This document shows, piece by piece, positions 21,656 through 32,487 of a stretch of DNA of 64,000 nucleotides (positions are counted from its first letter, which is position 1; every line of letters starts with the position of its first letter). Position numbers and translations under genes: made by a program. The stretch covers positions 58,445-122,444 of the forward strand of contig JAIFAC010000329.1 in assembly GCA_026545765.1 (NCBI GenBank), read 5' to 3'. The notes under the pieces are model-generated. The model searched no databases. It worked only from the letters and a program-made list of their open reading frames with translations, and was not told the DNA's origin. Source of the stretch: Plantago major. Its lineage: Eukaryota; Streptophyta; Magnoliopsida; Lamiales; Plantaginaceae.

Positions 21656-21790
21656 AAGCACCGAGAAGGGTTATAGAGAAGAATATGTTTGCCGTGACAC
21701 AAAAAATGGGGAAGAGTAGAGGTAATTGTAAAAGCTTGACTATTACATTTGGCAGGATTTCTTTTGCAAGAGTAATATAAGACTTCCGTA

Positions 21791-21834
21791 TTGATTCATT
21801 ACAATGACCTTTTTTTGTTTCATGTATTATAAGA
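21791..21834 (+). repeat. 44-bp perfect inverted repeat, left arm
   Basis: This 44-bp sequence, starting TTGATTCATTACAATGACC, is the exact reverse complement of 37347-37390. The two arms lie about 75 and 190 bp outside the two ends of copy B. They therefore belong to the pre-insertion sequence, where they were only about 310 bp apart. Confidence 0.85.
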
Positions 21835-21908
21835 GATCTATTATAAGAGTGCAACTATCCTACAATACATTAATTATGATTTATGAGAAAAACCATACAA
21901 TTGTTAAT

Positions 21909-23599
21909 TGTTGGTCCAGATAACGGCAAAGTAAAAGACTAGAGGGGGGGTGAATAGTCTTTTAAAACTTTTGTCGATAAAAACTATTTCTCAGATATCT
22001 GAGTAGATATCTGATACTTAGAATCAGAGCGCGGAAGACTTAAGATAGATAAGTGCAGAAACAGTTAAAGTGTGTGTGTGTTGCTGAAATGTAAGTACAG
22101 AAAAGTAACAATACAAGTATAGTGGTATCTGGAGGTGGCGTAATCCTCCAACTAATCCACTTGGTCTTCCAAAGACCTAGAATTCACTAGAATAGATAAT
22201 TGAGGTCACCTTACAAAATCCTATTCTAAGATTCCTTAAGCAGATGGTTCCTAACCAAATGTTCCCCCGAGTTGTTCCCGGCTTTCCTGACCAAGTACTT
22301 CAGACTCGAAACCTTTTGAGCTATTCCCTAGCTTCCCAAGCTAAGTACTTCCTGTGCTCAATAACCTTGGAGTTATTCCTTAGTTACCCAAATCAAGTAC
22401 TTCCTATACTCCGTTAACCTTGGAGTTATTCCCTGATTTTTCAAACTAAGTACTTCCTGTACTCCACGCCAGTGATGGTGTTGGTTTCGGTTTGAGTTGT
22501 CAGATGAGCTTCTTTAATAACTTTTCAGTTAATCAGATTGCTCTGTGAATCAAGTATACTTAATACACTTTGCAATGTATGGTATCTTGTTCTTTTTACT
22601 GACCCAAGTCTTGGATAAGTGTTCAAGAGAATGAATCTCAGATACTTGATCTTTTGTTTCAACTCTTTCACAGATAGCTGTGCTTGTTTAGAATCAGGAC
22701 ACTTAGAACTTTAGTGTTACTCAAGATCAAGAGCTTTGGTCGCAACAGAAAGCTTTGAGGATACGTAATTTGCTTGAGATCGCGAGATATGTGTTCAGTG
22801 TAAGTTCTTCAGGTTGTGTATCTTCTCAAGCTGTCTAAGTGTTGATATTTATAGATGAATTTGAGTGCCGTTTGAATAGTATCCGTTAGGCTCAAATTCA
22901 AACTATTGATATCTCGTATAATCTTTGCGAGGTTTTGTCTTCTTCTTGAAGCCGCTGCTTTTGTTCAGACATCTCTGTCCATGCATTAAATGCATTGTAC
23001 TATACTTTTTGTCCTGTAGTGCCAACGGAACTATGCTTTTTATCAGAGACTACCTTGATCAGATTTCTCTGAGTTTTTTCGCACGTTCTTATCTTCATCT
23101 TCAGATACCACTTTTATTGAAACAACTTTGTTTGCAATATATATATTTCTTTTTCAGAATTGTGGTTAAAGCTCAAGGTATCTGATAATAGATATCTGTG
23201 GACACTTTCCTTGTTTTCAGATAGACCTTTTATTTCTCAGATATCTCTTGTGACACAGTTTGTTTAAAACTATTCGTGTCTTCAAGATATCTGGCTAAGG
23301 TATCTGAAAAAACTGTTTCAGTAATCTTGTGCAGTTTCTTCAAGTCTTCAATGTCGTTGAGCTTGTTCTACTTGGATGTCTTCTTCTTGGTCTTCTCTTC
23401 ATAAAATAAAAATTACATTTTGAGACCTAACATCCTATACAAGATTAGTAGACTATCATACTTAGTGAGTTTCCTCTTTTACAATGTTCAAGTGAACCAA
23501 GAGTACTAATCACCTTTCTGAGACTAAGATAAGTCATCATGTTGCTGATCAAAATCTAAACAGATATTTCTAACAAAATATCTAACAAATTTCCTAACA
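21909..23599 (-). repeat. 3' LTR of copy B
   Basis: 1,691 bp, TG..CA ends (plus-strand TGTTGGTCCAGATAACGG to TTCCTAACA). Compared with the 5' LTR it has small indels, for example AAGTAACAATACAAG against AAGTAAATAACACAGCAAG near 22105, and a shortened segment near 22920. It contains the conserved TATA box (22844-22854). Confidence 0.95.
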
Positions 23600-23614
23600 A
23601 ATTTCCCCATTTTT
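23600..23614 (-). promoter_or_regulatory. Polypurine tract of copy B
   Basis: On the minus strand AAAAATGGGGAAATT directly precedes the 3' LTR. It is the expected primer site for plus-strand DNA synthesis. Confidence 0.8.
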
Positions 23615-23994
23615 GATCAGTCAACGATGACTATCTGACCTATTACAAATCTGGATGAGTGAACAATCCAACACTTAATCTTTTCTTAAGATTTTTTTCA
23701 ATTCATTCAATTAAGTGCAGAAAGTAAACATCAACCAAATCACAAGGTGTGATCTTTGCTGACAAGTTATCTTTTATAGAATACTATATGAGAGTAAGTT
23801 CTTCAGATAAGTTACAAAGAAAGATTACAGATAACTTCAATACATAAACCAAGTTTAGCTCGATACCAAAAAAATACAACAAAAACTACATAGTAAATTA
23901 GGACAACAGGAGTAACCAAGCTCCAAGTAAACATCCTAATAGACTAGTCTTCAAGTCTTCAATCTCTTCAAGTCTTCAACAGTATTTCTATGGG

Positions 23995-24720
23995 TCAGTC
24001 TGCAAATTTCCTATCTCCAAACCTTTTGATGTCATCAGAATAATCATAGAGAAGTGTTCTGACGAGCATCTCAGTGTCTCTGGCAAAACCACAGACCTCT
24101 TTGTAGGTTTTGGTAGGATTTTTCTTGACAAAGTGTTTGACCCACAGATACTTTCCCCACTTCCAGGCATGCTCTATTCTGATATCTGAAAGCTTGAAGT
24201 ATTCGTAGATAATCCTCAAATATCTGATGTCACCCTTGTATTGATCTTCAGTTAGATAGAACGACTCATAGGGTTCCACAACGAGTCTTGCTCTTGTGCC
24301 TGTTCCTGTGATATTCGTAATTGCACATCATCCGCTTTCCATATGGACATTCATCGAGAGGTCCTTTCATGGCTTCAGCCTTCGACAACTTCAAAATCCA
24401 ACCAGGCTTTAATGTGATTGGTGTTGATCAAGGTTGGCTTATCTTTTTCTCCATGCCATAAGTTGTTTATGGATTGGTTCTGGAAATCTTGAATTTACCA
24501 GTAGATGCTTAAGTTCCAGAATCCAATAGCCATTTTCTGATTGATGCACCTGTAGACAGAGGAATCATTGTCATACTTCACATACTCTATTTTGGCTTCT
24601 TCTGGCCTGAGTGGAAGTTGACTTTGTCTTTGCTCAGCTCTCACCGTTCCTTCTCATCTTGAATTCTCTTTGGGGTTGTTGCTTGAAGAACCACCGGATA
24701 GACTTGGTATTTCCAGAGGG
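23995..24720 (-). pseudogene. Extra gene, C-terminal domain (copy B)
   Basis: The final part reads YESFYLTEDQYKGDIRYLR...HAWKWGKYLWVKHFVKK...CGFARDTEMLVRTLLYDYSDDIKRFGDRKFAD and ends at 23995. The upstream portion (24290-24720) matches copy A 7600-8080 but lacks a single continuous frame. The C-terminal end differs in frame from copy A. The copy B ending, with DYSDDIKRFGDRK, looks more protein-like and may be the ancestral one. Function unknown. Confidence 0.55.
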
Positions 24721-24724
24721 TGTT

Positions 24725-25411
24725 TTAGGCTGCTAGGGGCTTTGCGACTATGGGCTCCAGGCTTTCAATTTTCCTTTTCTTGTGAAGAGGAGCTTCATCT
24801 TCATCAGTTTCCTCGTCATCATCAAGATTAAATCTTGTGAGAGTTTTACAGCCTTCTTCATTGCCCAGGGACTTGATTTGGCCTTCTTCTTTTTCTTCAG
24901 AAGATTCATTAATCCCTTTAACCTGTCTTCTCCTTGGCGGTTTCTGTGCCATGGCCCTTGTTATCATTGTAGTTCCTTCAGTAGGTTTCTGGGAAGCAGC
25001 TACTATTTGCAAAGCAGCTTGGCTTGAGGAGGGTTCATTGATTCTGAGTGGTGGCTGGGAAGTTTTCATGTTTCTTCTTCCTCTCTGAGCCGCACCAGCT
25101 CCAGATTTCTTCTTGTTTTCTTCTCCTTCTTCCCATTCCCCCTGACTTTGAGGTCCAGATTTGTACACTCTTTCCCCCTTAGTCATTGTTGGCTGACTCA
25201 GTCTCACAAAAGAATCTGAGAGAGAGTCAAAATGCCCTTGTAAATTTTTGTAGGCAGTGATCAACTTCTGAAGTTCGGCTTTGAGCTCCTGATTTTGTTT
25301 GATAAGTCCAAGCTCTGCCAATGGGCCTAGGATGACATCTGCTTTTCCAGTAGTGTAATTTGCCTCTTGGAAAGCTTTTTCAGCTAAAGACGCATCATCG
25401 TCCCTTATCAT
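24725..25411 (-). pseudogene. Extra gene, coiled-coil and basic/acidic region (copy B)
   Basis: 228 codons open. It starts within a helical region (DDDASLAEKAFQEANY), continues with a leucine heptad stretch (LIKQNQELKAELQKLITAYKNLQ) not open in copy A, then the RGRR, PRRRQVKG and acidic segments shared with copy A 7170-7630. It stops at 24725 where copy A continues. Together with copy A it shows that the domain order is coiled coil, basic patch, acidic patch, C-terminal fold. Confidence 0.6.
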
Positions 25412-25974
25412 TCCCAGATCTTTCCTCCGGTCCCTGGTGCAGGGGCATCATCATCATCCTTTTTTTCCATGTCATCCTTTTGGTGATGGTCAGTGGGAGG
25501 TTCATCGAAGTCATTTTCGTTTATCTCTTCCTCCTCATCATCTTGAGATACAAGATTGATCACTTCAGGAATAGTGATCTTCTGCCCATTATCCTCTTCT
25601 TGTTCAGAACGTATAAATTGCAGAGTTTGGGGCAGAACTGGCTTGAATGCCATTTGTAATCTTGTCTGACCATCTGCCTGTTCAAAGGCTTGTATCAAAC
25701 TGTGCGCCACTTCTCTGGAGAAATCCTTATGCAATAGAGTTGCAACTGTGTACTGTTCGGTAGGGAACATTGCATGGATATATGTCTCCAAGTCAAGAGC
25801 TCATGCTCGTCTGTTTGGTTGATATGTGATTCTCAATATTTCAGAGAGATCAGAGCACCTTAACCTTTGCCATTTCTTGAAGCATTGAATATGCTTTGGC
25901 AGGGTGTGAGCTTTGAAGAAGGGAAGTAGGTCCCTTGTCTCATCATTGGAAGCCTGCTTGGCACTCGTTTGAGC
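25408..25974 (-). pseudogene. Extra gene, exon 6 with large deletion (copy B)
   Basis: Starts after intron 5 (DLLPFFKAHTLPKHIQCFKKW), stops near 25801, then is open again for 127 codons to 25408 with the same IPEVINLV and DDEEEE acidic segments as copy A. At 25425 or so it jumps from GGACCGGAGGAA to AGATCTGGG. Copy A has 798 bp more there (6134-6931), with a short A-rich microhomology at the join. The join puts a stop four codons later. Confidence 0.65.
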
Positions 25975-26856
25975 CTGAAAGAAAGAGTTTTGAGTGAGCT
26001 TCAAAACTTTTGTAGATATCTGAGTAGAAGTGTAGTTTAGTTTCTGAGTTACCTGAGTAAGTACTTCAGGCTCAGAGACTTGTGCTACTGAGACAAATGG
26101 TGTCTCAGATATCTTGTTGTGAGGTGGAGACTTGGAAGTCTGGTTCTCATCAACCTTTCTTTCTTGAACCTGAGAATTAAAATTATCACAATACTTAGGA
26201 TATTTTATCAAGAAAACTTTAGATGACAAATCAGATATCTGAGAGGTCAATTACCTCCATGGGAGGCTCAGATATTTGTCTCTCAGAGACTTGTGCAGTC
26301 TCTGGAATCTTTTCTTGTGATGAAGGCCTTGATGCCTAATCAGTTTCCATAGGTGCAGCGGATGTCGCAACTCTGTCCCCTTGCACTTCTACTTCTGAGT
26401 GAGCCTGTGAGTAGAAAGCATTGAATAATTTAGAGAGGAAGTTTTAGTTAACCCAAGGTGAAGAATATTTATCATTGATTTTCATATACCTTCATATTGG
26501 AAGGCTCAATGATCTGTTCTTCAGAAACCTTGTCGGTTTCTGGGTTTTCTTCTGGCATTTCTGCCTTATCTTCCTCTTTCTCGCTTGAGCTCATAGAAAC
26601 ATTCACTTAATTGGTTAAGTAAATTATCGTATAACTGAAAAATGACTACTTAAGAAACATTTTATCACCTGTAGGACAGGCTCAGATTTCTTAAGAGGTG
26701 AGGTTGATGAGACCTCTTTCTCAGTTTCTGAGGCAAGCTTTCCAGCTTCCTCTTGTCTTTGTGTTTCTAACTCAGCCTGTAACAAAGAATTTCTATAAAT
26801 AACAAGATGTACAAGCATAAAATTTTCACAAGATAAGAGTTAAATCATTCAACTAC
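25975..26856 (-). other. Five short introns and symmetric exons of the extra gene (copy B)
   Basis: Introns on the minus strand: 26776-26856, 26590-26668, 26405-26489, 26170-26254 and 25975-26052 (81, 79, 85, 85 and 78 bp). Each has GT at its 5' end and AG at its 3' end, and each sits where copy A has its intron. Exons between them are phase 0 and encode Glu/Pro/Ser-rich units with repeated VSE and EP motifs. Intron 2 has a changed acceptor (ATGAG against AACAG in copy A), so splicing of this copy may be altered. One exon has an in-frame stop (near 26338). Confidence 0.8.
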
Positions 26857-27664
26857 CTGATCCGTGTCAGGCTGATTGGTCTCTGAAACTTGTGACCTTT
26901 CTATACATTGGTCTTCTTGTTCCAGTATTTCTTCTTTGTTTGAAGTTTCAGGTACTTCACACCTTTCCTGAGTATGCAACTCAGTTGCCTCCCCTGGTTG
27001 ATCATTCTGATTAGATGTCTCAGTTTGATCCCTCTCATTGAGTTGGGGAACCTGCTCTTTTGCAGGATTTTCTTCAGCATACTGCATTGCTGGTAATTCG
27101 AAATGGAGTTCATTTACCATTTCATCAACCACTTGTGGCTGTTGTGGTTGTTGTGTTTGTGGTTGTTGTGGTTGTCTGGAAGCAGAGGATTGGTCAGTAG
27201 AATGTTCTTCTAGATTTTTAGATGTGGCATTTTCATCAGCATCTGCCAGCACTAAATTACCACTCATCAGGGCTTCTTGAAGTTGTGCATAAGAAACGTT
27301 CCCTGATGAAGTGTTTGTACCAACAACCTTTGCTATAGGTGCTTGTTCAAAGAACTGTGGTGTAGGTTCTTTTCGATACCTTTTCACGATTACTATTTCA
27401 GTAACCTTAGCCCTCTTTGCTCTTTCTAGGACTTGAGAGATGACTAGTTCATCATCTTCATCGTCAGAGCTCTCATCAGCATTGGGAACTGATTGGTCCA
27501 TTACTCCTGCGATTTCTGTAGATAGGGCTTGGTGCTTTTCACCTGTTTTGGCAGCATTAGCAAGTTCACCAGCAAGGCATTCTGCATTAGTCGCAACATT
27601 TCTGAACGCACTTTCTCTTGCTGAGTCTACTTGTTCAAGAGTTGATGATTCTTTTGCGGATTGA
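26857..27664 (-). pseudogene. Extra gene, linker with acidic and Q-rich parts (copy B)
   Basis: A 218-codon open stretch up to 27501 continues in frame to the intron 1 donor at 26857/26856. It contains DESSDDEDDELVISQVLERAKRAK, a QPQQPQTQQPQQPQV run and repeated E/Q-rich PET motifs. Upstream to 27664 the AANAGEL-type helical units are readable with one frame break. It probably links the N-terminal domain to the spliced exon series. Confidence 0.6.
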
Positions 27665-27739
27665 TGAGTTGATCCGCTTTATCGCTTCTTCTAAGGCTGC
27701 AGATATCTGAGAATCGACAACCTCTTTGGGTGTGTCTTC

Positions 27740-28769
27740 TTATTTGCCAACAGACTTCTTTCTTGAAGTTCTGGGCTTCTTGGTCGCAACCGTTTCTTCA
27801 GATATCTTTTCAGACTTTCGCTTCATAGAACCTTTCTGAGACCCAGTAACCTTTTTCATCAAGTTTGTATACTCATATTTGTAGAGTAGGTTACTGTTGG
27901 CTATTTCAGCCGTCTCTCTGAGCTTAATGCCAAGCTTCTCCAAAGAAGTAGCATATCTTCAGACCATAGCCTACTGTGGCCTTTGGCTCAGCTAGTCCTT
28001 TGGCAATCTTAGGCTCGAAGCCTTGAATCTTCTTCACAAACTTCATGAAGGCGTACTTTCCCCAGTTAAAAGGGTTTTCCAGCCTTTTGTCTTGTTGATT
28101 CAGCAAGAACATCATGATCCATCGCTCTTGGCTTATCTGGTCAGCACCTCCTTGTAGACCATCAAAGCATCTGTGAAGAATGCAAGCCAATACATCCCAG
28201 TGAACAATCAGATGTCTGGTTCGGATGTCAGCAAGCTTGAACTCAGTGGGTATATCTGATTTTTCAATATCACACACCATCGCATAATTTGTTAACACCT
28301 TCAAGGAGTTCATCATCCTTGGTGTTTATTTCAAAATCCTTTCCAAGATTTTGAAATTCAAACAACTTACAGAAAGTTGTTAAGTCCAAAAGGATTTCCT
28401 TTCCTTGGACTGAGGTTTTGACTGACACTATTTCAGTGCCTTCAGAAACACAGGAAATAATCCTGGAGTTGTTGTAGAATTCCAACACATCGAGTGATGA
28501 AATTCCACTAGGCGGCGATAGAATCCCTTGATTTGTGCCTTTTCAAGCATGTCAAGAATTAGCTTTCTGTCAGCTTGGTTTTCTATTGCAGCCGTGAGGT
28601 ATTCCTCAACCATGGCACCACCCCAAATCATTCTGTGATTTGAAGTCCAATGGTCAGGATTAAAATTTCCTACCAGTCGGTTGTTCACAATAACCAACTC
28701 TGGTGCTTGCTTTTCAGCAGTACCAGTGGAGGATTGAGATTTCTGTGTGGTTGAACTCTTTGGGGCCAT
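27740..28769 (-). pseudogene. Extra gene, N-terminal domain (copy B)
   Basis: ATG at 28769 (MAPKSSTTQKSQ). The domain reads FNPDHWTSNHRMIWGGAMVEEYLTAAIENQ, then EFYNNSRIISCV, GKEILLDLTTFCKLFEFQNLG, LADIRTRHLIVHWDVLACILHRCFDG and LNQQDKRLENPFNWGKYAFMKFVKK. This order resembles the plant transposon protein family PF20167. Small indels near 28480 and 28280 split it into three frames. It is followed by a basic cluster (KRKSEKISEETVATKKPRTSRKKS, 27740-27830) resembling a nuclear localisation signal. No signal peptide or transmembrane stretch is seen, which argues against an envelope protein. Identity rests on motif similarity only. Confidence 0.6.
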
Positions 28770-28958
28770 CTCTTTATATAGTGTAGGGATTTGAAATTAG
28801 TGTTTGAAAGAGATTTGATTCAGTTTTTCTTTGCAGAAAAACTTAATCTTGATTTGCAGAGATTGTAGAAGGTTTGCAGAGAATCAAGAGAAGGATTTGC
28901 TATTTTTGTGCAAGGTGAGTTTTCGGATTAGGCAAAAGTGATTTCCTATGCCAAAATC

Positions 28959-28970
28959 CTATATATATAG
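28959..28970 (-). promoter_or_regulatory. Internal TATA box of the extra gene (copy B)
   Basis: CTATATATATAG is 190 bp upstream of the ATG at 28769, as in copy A. The leader between them is C/T- and A-rich and is well conserved between copies. Confidence 0.5.
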
Positions 28971-29470
28971 CAATAGAATCTCAACAGACATATACATACA
29001 AATTGATTTTCTGTGTACGTATCTGTGATTTGCAAGCAGGCGTGAGCAAAAGCTAGTTCGGCATTAAATGCAAAGTGGGCTTTGTCAGAAATTTTTACAG
29101 TCCACTATTTACTGCAAGTTAATTTCCGCCGTACAGATCAAACGCTTTGTTTCATCAATGGTCTCTATTGCTTCTTCAGCAATGATCACAATCAGCAATT
29201 GTGATTGTGCCCAATTAATGAATTTTGGCGATTTGCTATCTGAATCACAATTCTGTGTGACTAAGAACACTGTTTGTATCTGAGACTATCTCATACTCAA
29301 AGATAGAAATAATACAAATTTCAAGAGAGTAGTTGCAGCATAGCTTGTACTATTCTCTTTGTTCCCCTCATCGAGTGACCTAGATATCCGAGTTCGCCTC
29401 GTAGATCTTAAGTCGCCTTTTGCTCTTTAGCCTTTTGACTTACGGATACCTGCTCCGCTTTCTTTCTCTT

Positions 29471-29554
29471 CTCTGGATGGCCGTTCCAGATACCTCTTCT
29501 CTGGATGCCCGTTCCAGATACCTCTTCTCTGGATGCCCGTTCCAGATTCCTGAA
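29471..29554 (-). repeat. 28-bp tandem repeat after pol, three copies
   Basis: Plus-strand unit CTCTGGATGCCCGTTCCAGA plus TACCTCTT, at 29471, 29499 and 29527. It starts a few bases after the pol stop (29560-29562). Copy A has two or three degenerate units (about 2055-2120). Each unit contains TCTGGA..TCCAGA, a short inverted repeat able to form a hairpin. Confidence 0.85.
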
Positions 29555-29559
29555 CTCTT

Positions 29560-29983
29560 TCAGTTCATTGGTAGTTCCATTAGTCCAAGACTATGTCTTA
29601 AGGCTAAGAATCTACTTTCTTGTAGTGGCTTAGTGAAGATATCTGCAAGTTGGTCTTCAGTGCCAATCTTGAGTATCTCTATATTGCCTCTTTCAACATG
29701 GTCTCTGATGAAGTGATGTCTAACATCAATATGCTTTGTTCGCATGAAATTTAGGATTACGTGTAATCGCAATAGCACTTGTGTTGTCAGTAAAATGGGA
29801 GTTTTCTTCTCATCGAGTCCATAGTCTTTAAGTTGTTGTTGTATCCACGTAATTTGTGTTGCACAACAACCAAAGAAAGAATATATTCAGCCTGTGGTAG
29901 AAGTTGCAATTGAGTTTTGCTTCTTGCTAAACCACGAGATAAGTCTAATACCTAGAAACCGATAGGTTCTCGAGGTGCTTTTC
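29560..29983 (-). pseudogene. Copia RNase H
   Basis: The end of pol. The last 72 residues are open (HIDVRHHFIRDHVERGNIEILKIGTEDQLADIFTKPL...), the classical Copia RNase H tail ending MELPMN. The front half (29780-29980) needs frame changes. RNase H removes the RNA template during reverse transcription. Confidence 0.85.
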
Positions 29984-31060
29984 CTATCTAGCGTTGATCC
30001 GCATAATCGCCATTCGAGTACCAAATAAACTCAATCCGCTTTTAGGATACCACAATCCTACATCTACTGTACCTTTTACATACCTTAATATTTTCATAGC
30101 AATGTTGTAGTGTGTTTGCATCGGATTTGTCTGAAATCTAGCACACACTCCAACGGCGTATTGAATATCAGGTCTACTTGCAGTGAGGTAAAGTAGTGAA
30201 CCTATCAATTTCCTATACTTATGTTCTTCAACACTCTTGTCCGATTCAGTATAGGTCATTTTGGTTCCAATGCTCATAGGTATCTTAGCATTCTTTTCAG
30301 AAGGCTTAAGATTGAATTTTGTGAGCATATCTTTTGCATACTTTGTTTGACTAATGAATATTCCATCATTGAGTTGCTTGACTTGCAATCCTAGAAAATA
30401 ATTCATTTCTCCCATCATGCTCATCTCAAACTTGCTTTTCATGAGATTTGCAAAGTCATTACAAAGTTGCTTGTCCTTAGATCGAAATATGATGTCATCA
30501 ACATATACTTGAACTAAGAGTAGTTTCCCGTCATGATTTAAGGTAAATAAAGTTTTATCAACTTCACCTTTCTTGAAACCACTTTCCAGAAGGTATTTGG
30601 CCAAAGTGTCATACCATGCTCTTGGGGCCTGTTTTAGTCCATACAGATCTTTCTGTAGTTTATAGACCATTCTGCTTTCTAAGGAAACTTCAAAGCCAGG
30701 TGGTTGCTCAACATAAACTTCTTCTGCAAGTTCACCGTTCAAGAATGCACTTTTGACATCCATCTGATAAACTTTAAAATCTTTATGAGTCAAAGGCTAG
30801 AAAGAGTCTTATTGCATCCAATCACAACCGATGCATATGACTCATCAAAATCTAAGCCTTCATGCAGGTAAATCCTTGGCAACCAATCTTGCTTTGTTTC
30901 GTTATTTCACCGATTCATTCATCTTGTTTCTAAAACCCATTTAGTTCCAATCACGTATATTCCTTCTACAAATGGAACTAGTTTCCACTTTGTTTCTCTC
31001 AAATTGATCCAACTCTTCTTGCATTGCGTAGATCCAACTTGGTCTCCTAATGCTTCTTCT
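29984..31060 (-). pseudogene. Copia reverse transcriptase (RVT_2)
   Basis: The open stretch 29984-30793 (269 codons) holds most of the domain: QMDVKSAFLNG (first catalytic Asp), YVEQPPGFE, KLQKDLYGLKQAPRAWY, the YVDD catalytic box at residues 97-100 of this stretch, and YRKLIGSLLYLTASRPDI. The N-terminal piece (30800-31060) aligns but is frameshifted. It would make cDNA from element RNA in the cytoplasmic particle. The closest relative in the window is 560-1500. Confidence 0.92.
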
Positions 31061-31276
31061 ATATTTTTAGTTCAATATTTGAGATGAAACATCCAAAGAG
31101 AGAATTAGCATTTTCACTATTGCTCCTAGTCCTAACACCTTAATTAATTGGTCCAATCACATCTTTTGCAGGATGATCCTTGATCCATCTCATCATAGGT
31201 TTAGTGCTAGTAGGATCAATATCCAAATGATTTGAATGTGAATCACTAGGATTTTGATTTGATACTATTTCAGTAT

Positions 31277-31555
31277 CTAAGACATTTTGCTCCTCAGAAG
31301 GGCAATTAATGTCTGACACTTCTCAGTGTTTGAGCTATATGGAACATGTCTTTCAGAGAGATTGTTTCCAGAGATAGCTTCATGATGACTATCTTCAGTT
31401 TCCATTTCTGGAAGTTTTATAGGAAATTCTTCATCATGTTTGTGAGTCATCTTGTTGTTACTAGGCATATCAAGCTTTTCTACGTCAGAGTCATCCTCAC
31501 TTTCCATAATGATGTTTCTCCTTTCTGAGGATTCTTCTTCAGAATCCCTCAGCAT
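31277..31555 (-). pseudogene. Integrase-RT linker of Copia pol
   Basis: 92 codons of Ser/Glu/Asp-rich sequence (LRDSEEESSERRNI, SEDDSDVEKLD) between integrase and RT. Such acidic linkers are usual here and carry no domain. It matches 90-360 of copy A. Confidence 0.7.
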
Positions 31556-31570
31556 TAGTTCTTTGAACCT

Positions 31571-32487
31571 TTATGAGAATTCATCATTAGGAGGTGTTTT
31601 CTTACTTCCTTCATAGAATACAACATGAACTGATTCTTCAATTTTCTTTGTTCTTTTGTTGTAAATTCTGTAGGCTTTGCTATTCGTGGAATAACCAAGA
31701 AATACACCTTCATCTGCCTTTGGTTGAAATGTTCTCAGATAATCTTTTCCATTGTTTAGAACAAAACATTTACAACCAAATACTCTCAGATGTTTGGTAT
31801 TAGGGGGTCTACCAACCAAGATTTCATAAGGGGTCTTGTCATGGTGTTTGTTTATCAAACATCTGTTCTGAGTGTAGCAAGCTGTGTTTACAGCTTCAAC
31901 CCAATAAATTTCACTTATTTCAAAGTTGTCATTAGCATCGTCCTTGCGCCTTCTTTAAGGGTTCTGCTTTTCCTTTACGCAACACCATTTTGTTGAGGTG
32001 TTCTTACAGGAAAGTTGGTGTTGTATACCTTTGCGTACAAACTCCTTTATGTAATCGGTTGACAAACTCAAGACCATGGTCTGCTCGATTGCAGATACCT
32101 TGTCATTTTCATGACTTCAAGCTTTTTCAAAGAAGTATCTCCACCACGGCATCGATTTGTGTTTCGAAGACAACCCAAGTGAATCTTGAGAAGTCATCTA
32201 CAACAACTGCACATACTTCTTTCCGCATAACTAGTTACGATGATTCAAAAGATCCATGTGTAATAGTTGCGTTGGTTCAACACTAGAGTGTCCGATTTTG
32301 GACTTGAAAGAGATCTTAGATTATTTCCCATCCGACAAAGTAAGCAGATACCATCCTTTCCGAAAGATGTTCGAAGGCCAACCACTAACTCTTTCTTGGC
32401 AAGTCTGTTCAGAGTTTTGAAGTTCAAGTGACTCATTCTTTTGTGCCATAACCAGTGCTCTTCTGTGTGACCAGATTGACTCACCAT
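31571..32487 (-). pseudogene. Copia integrase with GAG-pre-integrase zinc region
   Basis: It begins with the HHCC-like part (LWHKRMSHLNFKTLNRL...CLLC, 32245-32487). The central core (31860-32245) is badly frameshifted, but the RTPQQNGVA signature before the last catalytic Glu is readable near 31955-31990. The C-terminal part is open (31571-31858): YEILVGRPPNTKHLRVFGCKCFV...GVFLGYSTNSKAYRIYN, the standard end of Copia integrases. It would insert cDNA into the chromosome; this copy is inactive. Confidence 0.88.

Noticed and set aside
24782-25659. Plus-strand frames across the extra gene of copy B
   Set aside because: Antisense shadows of acidic and serine-rich coding sequence; the same shadows appear in copy A on the minus strand.
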